Shown here piece by piece: positions 24,248 to 35,184 of a stretch of DNA of 64,000 bases. Made by a program: the position numbers and the translations under genes. Source of the DNA: Gavia stellata (Eukaryota > Chordata > Aves > Gaviiformes > Gaviidae); the NCBI RefSeq assembly GCF_030936135.1, contig NC_082604.1:5587001-5651000 (forward strand), read 5' to 3'. Below the pieces are notes generated by a model that saw only the letters and a program-made list of their open reading frames with translations, was not told where the DNA came from and did not search any database. The first letter of the stretch is position 1. The number at the start of each line of letters is the position of its first letter.

Positions 24248-27200
24248 CAACCCAACTAAGTAAAAGCTCAGGGCAGGCGTGATATCTCCCTGAGAAGAGG
24301 AAAGGGATTGTGTGGAGGCAGAAGAAGGAAATTCTGGAGCAGATGAAAATGGAGAAAAATTTCCAGATTAGGAGGGGTCCTTAGAAAGATAAGGTGCATG
24401 AGTATAGGAACATGTTTCTCCCCACTCTTCAGCAGACTAGATGCTGCCTAACGTCTGATCAGCTCTCTGTCAGGTCAGAGATCTTCTTGTGCCTAAACAA
24501 AGAACACAGGCTGCTTGTTCCTAGGCTACTATACTAATGGAAAAAAAAAATAGTGAATTATTTAGTAGTTCAGAGCTGCTTTTGTTCGGCCTCTTGCTGG
24601 AAATCAGTCCTGATTATGCATAAATTAGCAGAGAAGCTGGTCATTTATAGCATGCTAAAACCAGACAGGACAGTATGAAGGGTGGGTAGGAGGAGCTGAC
24701 CCTCCTCCAGTTCATTTACAAAAACAAATACCTTTTTGTAATTCTGTATCCCTGCAGACACCCTGTGAGGCTTCAAGGACCCTATCTTGAGTCAGACAAC
24801 GAGGGAGTTAACCCACTGCAAGCTGCTCTCTGGCAGGTTGAAAGACTTTTCTAGTGGGGGGAAAGTCCCCAAGCTGGTGTTTATTGATGGCTAATCATGG
24901 GACAGACCTCTCTCTATTTTCAGAACAGGAAGGGTGGGCCTGGGAATCTTGCCAGTAAGCAGCTTGGGGTGTAGCCTTAAGGGCCCTTACCTTCCTCTGC
25001 TCTGTCCTTACATGCCATTTCTCTCACTTCAGGGCTGAGGTCACTGCTTCTGTAACGTTTTTAGCAAAGTGTCAAGGTGAGACACTTGCTGTGAAACCAA
25101 ATGTAGACCACATGTCAGGCAGCTCCTATGTCAGCCCAGGCAGACAACAGGAGTTCAAGAACATTTGGTTTATGTGAAAAGCCTGTACTACTGGTGGTGC
25201 AGATTTGAGGCTATGGGAGCAGAGGGACATCCCCTTATGCTGACTCCTTAGCTTCTCAGGCTGCCAACAGCAGAAACAGCCTTAGATGTATGTTTGCTTT
25301 GACTAAAAGTGGGGCTCAGTGATCCGTATCAGAAACTGCCTCACAGAGGGTGTTGACAGGAGCTGAAGTGGTTCACAAACAGCATAGGAGACTTTCAGGA
25401 CAGATAGCTGGGGATGAAAAGTGGCATTGTGCTTCTCGTTTTCACCATCAGTTCAATCTCCAACAGCAGGCAGGAGAGAGAAATAAGTAGAGAGACGGTT
25501 TCAGCTCAGAAATTGACGTGGAAGAAATTGGCAGGATACTGAGGTGCTGTCCTGGGGGACGGCACACATAATCCCACAGCTGCTCTGCTGGAGCTGGCAC
25601 TGGCGCTGATGTAACAGCACTGGTTTGAATACAGCTCAGGAAATATCCAAAAGCAAGAGAATATTGTGGGCTTCCCAGGGAAGCTGAGTGTTTGACAGGG
25701 GAAGGAGTCATGGGGCAGTTAGTATTGGGATGACCACCACAACATCCAGCGGAGGTAGCGCTTCCAGGAATGGGAGCTGCACAGGGGTGCGTGCCCCTGA
25801 ACTGCCTCAGAGCATTGCTGAGGGACTTCAGTTGGGGGAACAGTGCAGTTCTGATCTGGTTCAACTCACAGTTTGTTAAAATGACTTACTAAAATGGGTT
25901 GCTAATTCATTTAAGTTTTCTTCCTGTATACGTTGTCTTGCATCTTATGTGATCTATAGCAGTTTTGTGCATCGTTATTTTCCTCTTAGTTGGTATCTGT
26001 TGTGCTGGGCTGGCACTGAAATGTTTTCTTTGGAGCAAGAAACTGCTGCTTCATGGGAGGAAAAAGCAGCTCAATTAAAAGGACCTAGGAATTCCTGGGA
26101 AAATGCTGAGAATGGGTTAGAAAAATTGTTTGTTTTCTAGTTGTCCCCAGTAGCTGTAAATGTTATGAAGTCTTACAGAATGGGCATTTGCCTGTGGATA
26201 GCTGAGCTATATCTGAGCTACCTGGAGGCATTTTGGAGCTGACTACTGTGCTAGTAGGTAGCAATGCTTACAAAAACAGAGAGAGACTGAAAAGGGAGTG
26301 CGATACGTTGGCCCTGAACCAGAGTCAGGAGGTGAAATTCTAATTTCTGGCTCTGCCACTGCTTTTCAAGATGATTTGTGTTAAATTGCTGAAAATGCAT
26401 CTGGCCTTAGTTCTTCATGAGGTACCATTGTACCTTTGTTCACAGAGCCTTTGTTGGCTCTAGGTGCTGCTGAGGACAATAGCAAAGGAAAAGAGAGGAC
26501 ATATCTTCTCTGGTACTCCTGATGCACATCCTCTAATGAGCTGGAATTTGGACTGGAGAAGAAAGAAACAAGTAATTAAACTAGAAATAAAATTGACCGT
26601 GTTGAGTGAAGATCTCAGCTCGTTGGCTGCCTTCAGCAATGTTCTCTCTGTGCCTCAATCTCTCCCTGTTGTGAGCTGTAAGTCTGCCAGTTCGGTGAGA
26701 AGTTCTGGGCACTATCAGGAGATGATGTGCCCAGTGCCCGTGGATGTCACCAGGAGAGTGAGACTGATGGTGGCTTACGTAACCCAAACACTGGTAGTCT
26801 TGCCTTAAAAAAATAGTATCTCTTTTCTTTACAAGTTCAGAGCATTTGTGTTCCTCCTCCCTCCCTAACGTTGCTTTCCTGCCATGAAGTCTGAATCTCC
26901 CATGTGAGAGGACCGTGTATTGCTATGGAAATGAGTGGGAGCAGTACAAAGCTGCTGTTAGGAGGACAAGGCAGAATGAGGCCTCATGTGGAGAAAATCT
27001 AATTTTTAAGCACCTGTGCTGGGTAAGTAACAAAGGAGCTGCTGGGAAGGGACAACAGAGCTTGTGAATGGCACTATGTATGCGACCCACGGCATATCCC
27101 CTGCTTGGCTAATAAGAGATTGTGACTCTTATTCAGCACATGCTGGCAGTTAATCTCTCTGCCATATGGCGGCTGTGCCTGGCACCTGCTTCATCAGTGT

Positions 27201-29246
27201 GAGATAAGGTCAGCGTCTCCCTGTGGGCAGAGGTATTTCAGAGAATCAATATTGCTTCAGCGTCTTTGCCACCCAGGAACCACTGCCGTTCCTAGGTACA
27301 GTGCTGGGAAGCAGCATCGTAACTTTGGCAGTGAGGCTCTTTCCTCCCCAGGATGGTACTGTGCCTTGTGCTAGTCCGTGCTGTGTACAGATTGTATCTG
27401 TTCATTCACAGTCCGTCAGCAAAAAGCATGAATAGCAAGAAAGAACATGTATTTTCCTTCTTGCTGCTTTTTTCCTCCCTTTTCTCTGTTTCTACTCCAC
27501 TTCTAACATGTTTCCTTCTAACTTGATTCCCATATTGTCTTTGCCCCCCAGCTTGTACAGTGCAGGCAAACGCTTCCCAGCTGTCAGGGAGGAACTCTGA
27601 CAGCGTACAGCTGTGGCTGGGGTCCTCCTGTCTGCTGCATCACCATTAAAGCCCCTGCCTGTATATGCCAACCTGTCTCTTCTACCCTTTTTTCCTTCCA
27701 TCTTTCCTCTGGTATTTCATTTTATCTTGCACTTTACGCTCTCCAGCCATCTGTCTCCCTTCTCATCAAATCATCCTTCAAGGAAATACCATGCGAAACC
27801 TATTCTGTAGTGCCTGGCTTTTTACAGGAGACAAAACATGTTAAGACAGGGACATAGCTAGCCAACTTGTGCTTTTGCCTGCCTGCAGCAGTCCTTCCTA
27901 GGCAATGTTGGAGATCATTGCTGGTGGGACAAGACAGAGACAAAATTTTCGGTGCCAGCCACAACCAGAAAGACAGACAGCCTGAGATGGAAGGATGCTC
28001 TTAGGAAGTTAGTGGATGTATGTAGCTCCCCCATTTGAGAAGCTTTTTCTCAGGAGAAGGAGCTTTGTCCCTGACTTAAAGGAGGAGCCATGAATTCAGA
28101 CATGTATTTCTAGTTCTGCTTATGACTCTCTGTGATACTGAGTGTGGGTTTAATCTCTTCTGATAGTTGCTGAATCCTCAGATAAGAGTGATCTGTTATT
28201 GTTCTTTACCCAAGGCCTTAGATTTCTGCAAGTAACTCATGTTACTGATGATGTTGTATAGTGTTTGAAATTCTTTTAGAAAGGTTCCTCACAAATTAAA
28301 CTGCTTTAGGAAAGAAGGCTGATATTTTAAAAATAGGCCGTATTTAGTAGGCTGTTTCTCCTGTTTTACAAATGCATTGTTATGAAAAGCAGGTGGGCAG
28401 GAGAGATCATTAAATCTAAGAAACAGTTAAGGATGGCTTCTCTTGGTGCCCCGTGAATCTGTCCATAAATGACCATGGAAACTAGTGGTTGTTTGCTATA
28501 AATCCCCGGTCATATCTGCAGCTTGTCACATGAAAACATGTTAGTGGATGAATCACGTAGGTCCTTTCAGCATGAAAGAGGCACTGTGGCAGAGAAGGAA
28601 AACCTCTCTTGCTTTGCCTTGCCAGGCTCAGGAAATGAAAATGGGTGGCTTGTGCTAGCCACAGCTCATAGCAGCCAGGGCCAAGCAGTGACCTACAGGA
28701 AAGTAGGTGGTGTCTGGGACTTGCATGCACTTTTTTTTTCCCCCTCAGGTTGTGCTCCTTCTCTAACCTTTTTGTTTTGGCAAATATTCCAAAATTCTGT
28801 TCTTCTGACATCCAGCTTAATTCTCAATATTGTACCTGCAAGGCAGATTTGGCACGACATTTGCCTTGGCTTTGTGATCACCATGGCCTGATGGTATTTG
28901 GAATTATAAGAAGCAATTCAGGGATTTAATGCTGAGTCCTCCCAGTCTCCCTCTCAATGTCCTATCTTTTGTTTGGGAGCCTCATCAAAGTGTCTTCAAA
29001 CCAGCACTTTCTAATTCCTGTTCGCTTCTGTTTCAGGTTTCATTTGACCTTTAAAATCATTGTAATCTGAGCTTAGTTTTCACACTCATTTCTTTACTTC
29101 CTTAACTTTAGTAATTTCTATGCCTGATTTGTGAACTTTGTACAGTCACAGGAGCAATGCATATGTCTCTTATCTATAGCAAATAACAAGCAAGGCGCTG
29201 AACAATAGTTCTGGAGCCAAGTGGAGACAGATAGCTGAGGCACAGA

Positions 29247-29273
29247 GACTAGGACAGTAAGACTAGGACAGTC
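29247..29273. repeat. Tandem duplication of GACTAGGACAGT
   Basis: Two adjacent copies with a period of about 14 bp. A small local duplication with no function assigned. Confidence 0.7.
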
Positions 29274-32261
29274 AAGTTTCCCTGCGCGTCCTGACCCTGA
29301 AGAAGCTTGCAGAAAAGTTTAGAGGGAATCTTAAAGGTTTAGGAAAAAAGTTGTCTTTTAATTGACTTTCTATTTAAAGAAGAAAAAGGGAAAGCTCAGC
29401 CAGAAAAACAGTACAGTTAAACTGTTCTGATTACTTGTTTTTTCACTGACAGCAGCTCATTTCCCCAGAGTAAGAATGGATACAGGCAGGAAACAATTAT
29501 GGCTGGTTCTCTAACCTGCTGGGAGGAGCTGGCCTGCTCATGGGCGCTTGGCCATTTACGGCTGGGAGAGCTTCACCAGCAAGTGAGATGCCTTCTGGAC
29601 CTAGATAAGCCCAAAAGGGGGGCATTTTTGGAAGGAAGTTGAAGAAACTGCAATTGCACATGAAGGCACCAGAGCTCAAGGCTCCGTTTCTAAACATGGC
29701 TGGAAATATCCCCATGGAACAACATACCAGTGAAAATGTTGATTTGTTGGACCCAACTGTCTCATCCAAAACACTTCTGTTCAAGGAGCTGTGGTGGACT
29801 CTGAGGCGTCCTTTCTACACTGCTCTCCCTGGGCTCCTGGCCAGGCAGATCAGTCTCTGGGGCAAACCCAAAGCACAGTATCATTTTCTAGGCTAGGGCC
29901 TGGTGAGTGATGCTGGAACGCAAAGACACGTCAAAGACTCCATGCTCATACTGAGACAGTGATGTGATGGCACCCAGGGAACCTCAGAGGCGAATGTGAG
30001 CACGCAATTTAGTCACACGCTTCTTCAGGGTATCCCTTCCTAACACAGTCTCTTGCGATGAAGGGCTCGGGAAATCTTGGCATTATTCTTGTTGGCTTCT
30101 CTTTCTTGTATGGTGCTTCCCTATCATGGCAGCAGGGTGCTTGTTGACTTGTTGAATCAGTTAGACTAAACTCTTTGTGAAATAGGAAGCTTCCCTATGT
30201 GTGTACAAAGTTAAGTCCATACCAACTACTGTAAGATGGTAATATTTCTGACCTTTTCTGTTCAATTTGACAATACTTGTTTATAGTCAGTAACAGAATA
30301 TAACGTAGTACAGTTTTTGCTGGATTTACAGTGTTCCATATGGCTGAATGCATGCTTTCTTAGATCTCCCAAACTCAACAGATAACTAAGCTTTCAGTGG
30401 GATGTTGATTGAAGCAGAAATGAGTAAAGTAATTAACAGTGTGTGATTCAGTTTGAAAATCAATACACACTGTATTGAGCCAGAATAAGAGCCAGAAGAG
30501 GGGCTGCTAATACTGTAGGTCTGAATCAGCAAGACAGGTAAAAAGTGCACCCACCTAACATAAATTTACCAAAGAGCATTTAAAAAAAATCAATAACTAG
30601 AGCATTAAGGCCAGGTTTACAGGAAATTGCAGGAGAATCATTCAGATTGGCACCACAAAATATTGAACACTGAGATGTGATGGCAAGGAGCTGTCCAAGT
30701 TCAGTATCCTCAGGAGTGGTCTTCAGAGCTGCCAGCCCCTTGCAAATGGTCCAGGTGTGGAAATGCCTCGTAAGCTCAAGAAAATGAAAGGAGACAACAC
30801 CGGATATTCTCCAGAGCCACCTATTCTGGGTGTATATCAGTGTGCTGAGACACCAACCTTTTAAATTTTTAAATCTAGCAGAACTATACTGAACAGTTAT
30901 AAGCCCCTATGGAAATATGAGGGGAGTGGATTTGGCTGGACTTGCCCAGGTCTGATGGTGTTGAATCTGTCTTCCAGTTATTTGCTGGTTTCCATTTTTG
31001 TAAAAATAAAGCCTGCGTGCATTCCTTAGGCTTTTACAGTACCACAGTTAAAGCTGAAAAAACTGATGCCATAGGGCTTACTCTGCCATCCATAGGCTGT
31101 GGCAGATGAATAGTTGAGCACAGGATAAGCAAGGCTGTGAACTTGTGACATCTCATGGGCTCTGTGGCACTCTTTGCACGCAGGCTAAATGAGAGAGTCG
31201 TGAGCTACTTTGCATTTGTCATGAGTATCGCAGCTGAAAATGAACCCGCAGTCAGCTACTGTGGAATAATTGGCAAGTTCATACCTTTGCTTACTGTTCA
31301 CATTAGTTACCTTACATTATTCACATTTACACTTTCATGGCCATAGAAGTGGATTTTTAAAAGGTGGTTCAGTTGAAGGTTGCTAGAGTTAACACTTTTG
31401 CTCTGTACTTTTCAGTAGTGAGGATGTCGCTGTTTGTTACCTCCCAGATGTAGCTGGGACTTCTAGCTCATAACAACTAGCTTTTTTATCCAAGAGGAAG
31501 GAACAGCTCTGCTGTAAGAATGTTGTTTTCAGGCATCAGGAGAAAAATAATTAGACTGAAAAAATAACTCTTTGTTAATTGAACTATAGATAAACAACAA
31601 GCCCTTGAGATACATATTTGCAGAACTGCAGTGCTGGATAACATCACTCTGTAAAATACTTGGCTGCATTAGACACTCCTATAAATGCCAGCAGATCATT
31701 GTATATTGTATTTGCATTTATTTTTCTATCAGCTAAAAGTGTGCAGCTGAGATGACAATGAACTCTTTTGGTTTTTCACATTTAATCCTAACCAGCTGGT
31801 GTAAAATACAGTTGCGATTTTTATATGGAAATGAGAGAATCTGCCCATTAATAGGACATCCTTGCAATGCCATGAGCTGGGAGGCAGCAAACACTTCCAC
31901 CATTAACAGAGGTCTGAAATTATAGTTGGAGGTGATTCGCACCCACTTGAGTTTTCATTGCTTCCCTTCCATTTTGCAATAATAGTATAATTCAACAGTT
32001 TGGGTGTTTGAGTGCTACTGTCTACTTAAGGTATTAACTGTGTTGTGACTCATTGATAGGTGCAGGGCATGATCCTGAAGCCAAATGTATAATTGCATCA
32101 ATATTGTTCACACACTTTTCAGTGGATGCAGGATTGATCGAGTGAGCAAAAATAATCACCTTCTGTTTTGCCTACCCAGGCACCATAGCAACTGAAATGC
32201 TGTGCTTAAAATTATCATTGATTTTTTTTTTCCTCCTATCCCTTTGTTCCATATGGTGCAG

Positions 32262-32431
32262 CCTGTCAAACTGTCCTAACATAGAGCTCCATGGATGCCA
32301 ACTATCAGTGTGTAAGGAAATGAAATGTGCACAAGATTCGATGACCGATGCTGAGTTTCATAAGCTGTCTGCTTTGTTACTTGGCATGCCCGGAGACAGC
32401 ATGTCCATGGCACAGCGTGACTTTCTGCGAG
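32262..32431 (+). other. Candidate coding exon A of an unrecognised gene
   Basis: A long T-rich tract followed by CATATGGTGCAG gives a credible acceptor, and CTGCGAG|GTGAGA at the other end gives a near-consensus donor. The 170 bp between are open in one plus frame (phase 2 in, phase 1 out). That frame encodes 56 residues with balanced composition: a Cys-rich start (Cys in NCPN, HGCQ, VCKEMKC) and a helix-like part (TDAEFHKLSALLLGMPGD). I recognise no family. Chance, a decayed gene or a lncRNA exon remain possible. Confidence 0.3.
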
Positions 32432-33173
32432 GTGAGACTATACGAATGGAAGCACGCTGCATTGCTATATGCTGGTAGTACTGGGGGAATAATGAATACA
32501 ATAATGCCATGTTAAGTAAGGAGCCATGTTCCCTCTGCTCTTGTAATGTCACTAGTAGAATCCATATTACTTGAGAGGAGAAGGAGGATCATACTTGAAA
32601 CGATAGTTAAAGGTTTGACCATGCTGGTGAACGTGGCGGGGTCCTGGTAGACTTGTCAGGACTGCCAAAAAGGTTGTCTGAACTTAGACATCTTTATTTT
32701 TAGGCACATAACTTCAAAACAGCTGAGCAGCCAGCAGATTTCACTGACTACTTATTTTGACTATTTTATTAGACCTTTGGGTTGTGCACACACTATTTTT
32801 CAAATACCGGGAGTAATCCTTTGATGTTCACCATTACTTAAAAAGCTGCAGGATACCCCTGCACCACTGGTGAGCTAGAGGTGGGAGATGAGAAAGCTGC
32901 ACATTCTGCAGATCTCTTGTCTTTGCTACTTATGCCCTGTGTAAACAGCAAAGTAATGTGACGTAGTAGCAGCGGTGCACTGCTTCGTGTGGTGTACACA
33001 GGGGTAAGTAACTGCAGGAGGCGTAGACCATGAAATAAAATAGTGCTGCTATGCCCACTTTGCATCACACAAGATGATGAACAACTGCATCAACACAGTC
33101 TTTCTGATTAAAACTAAAGCTTTATTAGCCAGTGTTCAGCCTGATAAATAAACACCCCTTTTCTTCTGATCAG

Positions 33174-33415
33174 ACGATGCCTGGAAGAACTTGAAGTGTT
33201 CCTTCTCCGCAGTCCAGATCCTTCACAATTCTCTCATTGCACCCCCAGTTCTGATACTGAGATCTGATAGTAAAAGCAGTGCAGTGCAGCAGCAGTGTGC
33301 TGGCCAGCAAGCCAAGATTTGGTCTCCAAATGGACATTGGAAGTGCCAAGTCTGCTGTAGGGTATGCTGGTACATCATCGTGTATGTCACTCATCCCAGA
33401 CAATTTACAGATTGA
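33174..33415 (+). other. Candidate coding exon B (terminal) paired with exon A
   Basis: TTTTCTTCTGATCAG precedes this segment. Joined to exon A (phase 1) the frame continues without a stop (junction FLR-DDAWKNLKCSF) to the TGA at 33413-33415, adding about 80 residues. Alternatively a weak donor (TAGG|GTATGC) at 33361/33362 would end it early. The minus strand is also open across the same stretch (33170-33535), so coding direction is uncertain. No family was recognised. Confidence 0.22.
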
Positions 33416-33540
33416 CTGTAAGTCTGCAATAGATGAGAATTTAGTATTTGTATACCATGCATTAAAAAAGGCAGGGGAAGGCTTATCATCTATAAATAAC
33501 ATGATTTGATTCACTGAAGCAAAAATGTTTGTCATCTGTT

Positions 33541-33830
33541 AATAACATTTCATTCACTAGGGCCATTGCGATACAAGTTTACAACAGGATTGAGAGCCAT
33601 TTTTATTGATCACTTCAAATCAATTGTGTTGTTGCATACAAATTGATACAAAACATCACCCAATCACATTTATGACTCTCCTACATCAGTACACGTGGAA
33701 TGTTGTTCTGTATCATCATGCATTTGTTTAATCAAGCTAATATTCCATATGCCTCGTTGGAGTGATAATGTGATGAGAACAAACTCAAATTACTGAAAAT
33801 GATCAAGCCATTCATTTCTGATCAAAGAGC
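33541..33830. promoter_or_regulatory. Possible conserved non-coding element upstream of GPR148
   Basis: AT-rich, non-repetitive sequence dense in transcription-factor-like words: TGATCA, CAATTG, CCAATCACA, CACGTG (E-box), TAATATTCC and TAATGTGATGAG. This word density resembles developmental enhancers. It is only a visual impression; conservation was not measured. Confidence 0.2.
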
Positions 33831-34090
33831 TAGCTGAGGGATTTGGACTTATTTTAAAGCATACAAAGATTCATTCTCTTTTCTAAACATTAGATTTTGC
33901 AGAAAGAAAAGAAAATCTCCATTTTAGGCAAAAACATCTTTTGGCACCACAGAATTCACTTACAAGTTTCAACTTTCTGTCCTTGAGAAGAGCTGGTAGA
34001 ATTGGCCACAGAAATCACTTCGCTTCTATCTTTTTGCATCCTCTGCTTCATTTGCTTTTTTAAGGACTCATTGTAGAAGATCTTGCTTTC

Positions 34091-34125
34091 TCCAAGTCAG
34101 ACAATCATCCCCAAATCCTAAGGAA
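34091..34125 (+). promoter_or_regulatory. GPR148: GPR148 start context and possible splice acceptor
   Basis: TTTCTCCAAGTCAG ends at 34100, 25 nt before the ATG, and could be an acceptor joining a non-coding 5' exon. The frame stays open upstream of the ATG, so the start is chosen as the first ATG and by length match to human, not by an upstream stop. Confidence 0.3.
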
Positions 34126-35184
34126 ATGGACTTCTCTGGCTGTGCTTCAGTAAAGAGAGCGAATGGAACTGCATACCACCCCAGGGAGACACAGGTCAAC
34201 AGTTCCTCAAATTTGGATGACACTTCTTTGTACTATTTTCTGGAGGAATTGGCTCTCAACCCATCAGGCACAGACATGAAGATGTTTTTAATCCCTCCAG
34301 TTGTCTGCCTCGTGGCAGGTGTCCTCATCATTCCTACCATCTTGTTTGTGATCTTTTCTAGGTTTAGGATCCGTCGGGAAACAAGGTACATGCTGCTGGG
34401 AAATGCTCTGCTTTCTGATCTGATATACCTTTTGTTCTACACCCTGTCAGCTGCTCTCAATGCAGCCCGTGTACATCTCCCAAAGGAAGCTTGTGTCCTC
34501 CTATTATTTTTGCTGGCAGTGGCTTACTGTGGAGGATTGTTCACAGCTGCTGCAATAGTTTTGGACACATACATAGCTATTTTGTTTCCTTTGCGCTATA
34601 TTGCTATTTTGCCTCCTTCACGAACTAAAAAAATCATTGTGTTACTATGGATGTGTTCTGGGGCTTTCCCTGGGATTTTCTTCCTGGTGCTATCGACCAC
34701 TCACAGCTTTGTGCCCTGTATCCTAGAAATATGCTCAGTTCCAGTAATACTAATATTAACTCTGAATGGGTCTGATGCTCTGAAACTCTGTTTCTGGCTT
34801 TCTACCGTGGTTATCTTTCTCTGCCTGTCTCTAATATTTTGTTGCTATGCTGTTCTGTATTTTAAAACCAAACAATCGGGTATATGGGAGAGCATATGCT
34901 CCAGAGCCACTGTAACATTCTTAATGCACAACACTGTGTTATTTTTTTACTTCTTTCCACTCTTGGCCCTTTTTGTAGAATCATTCTTGTGCATTAATGT
35001 TGCCACTGGACTGCAAACAGGAATCTGGGTCTCCCTGACAGTCTGCAGTGTCCTGATGATTCTGCCTAAAGTTTTGTTCCCTTTTCTGTATGGGCTTCGA
35101 TACAGAGAGATCTCAGCATCTCTCAAATCCATTGTCAGAAAGAAGCATCTTCACCTGGTGTCACCTGCTCCGTCACCATCCTGA
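34126..35184 (+). CDS. GPR148: Orphan G-protein coupled receptor GPR148, complete single exon
   Basis: 352-residue frame with seven hydrophobic segments. Two N-glycosylation sequons sit in the extracellular N-terminus (N13-GT, N25-SS). TM1 is about 53-79; TM2 carries LLSD (Asp98, the 2.50 position); Cys123 starts TM3 and Cys198 or Cys203 could be its disulfide partner; Trp175 fits 4.50. Shared with human GPR148 as I recall it: YxLLxxNxLLSDLxY, TAIVLxTYxA(I/V)xxPLRY, KxSGIW and an LRYR end after TM7. The DRY motif is DTY (147-149; HTY in human), the TM6 CWxP is reduced to FFP, and the NPxxY region reads LPKVLFPFLY. Such changes fit a fast-evolving orphan receptor of unknown ligand. The first ATG follows AAGGAA, an acceptable context. 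Near-human length (347) argues that it is intact. Confidence 0.9.
   Translation: MDFSGCASVKRANGTAYHPRETQVNSSSNLDDTSLYYFLEELALNPSGTDMKMFLIPPVVCLVAGVLIIPTILFVIFSRFRIRRETRYMLLGNALLSDLIYLLFYTLSAALNAARVHLPKEACVLLLFLLAVAYCGGLFTAAAIVLDTYIAILFPLRYIAILPPSRTKKIIVLLWMCSGAFPGIFFLVLSTTHSFVPCILEICSVPVILILTLNGSDALKLCFWLSTVVIFLCLSLIFCCYAVLYFKTKQSGIWESICSRATVTFLMHNTVLFFYFFPLLALFVESFLCINVATGLQTGIWVSLTVCSVLMILPKVLFPFLYGLRYREISASLKSIVRKKHLHLVSPAPSPS

Larger units (their letters stand above)
19166..32196. other. Long intergenic interval, AMER3-GPR148
   Basis: About 13 kb with no recognisable gene. It holds simple repeats at 21092-21138 and 24211-24247, a perfect 22-bp palindrome at 21444-21465, an 18-bp palindrome at 22876-22893 and a small tandem duplication at 29247-29273. 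The longest frame here (25448-25864, minus) is Pro/Ser-rich and resembles nothing I know. No CR1 3' terminal octamer array was seen. Confidence 0.5.

Noticed and set aside
25448-25864. 138-codon minus-strand ORF
   Set aside because: Pro/Ser-rich with no motif, no splice context, and no similarity I recognise.
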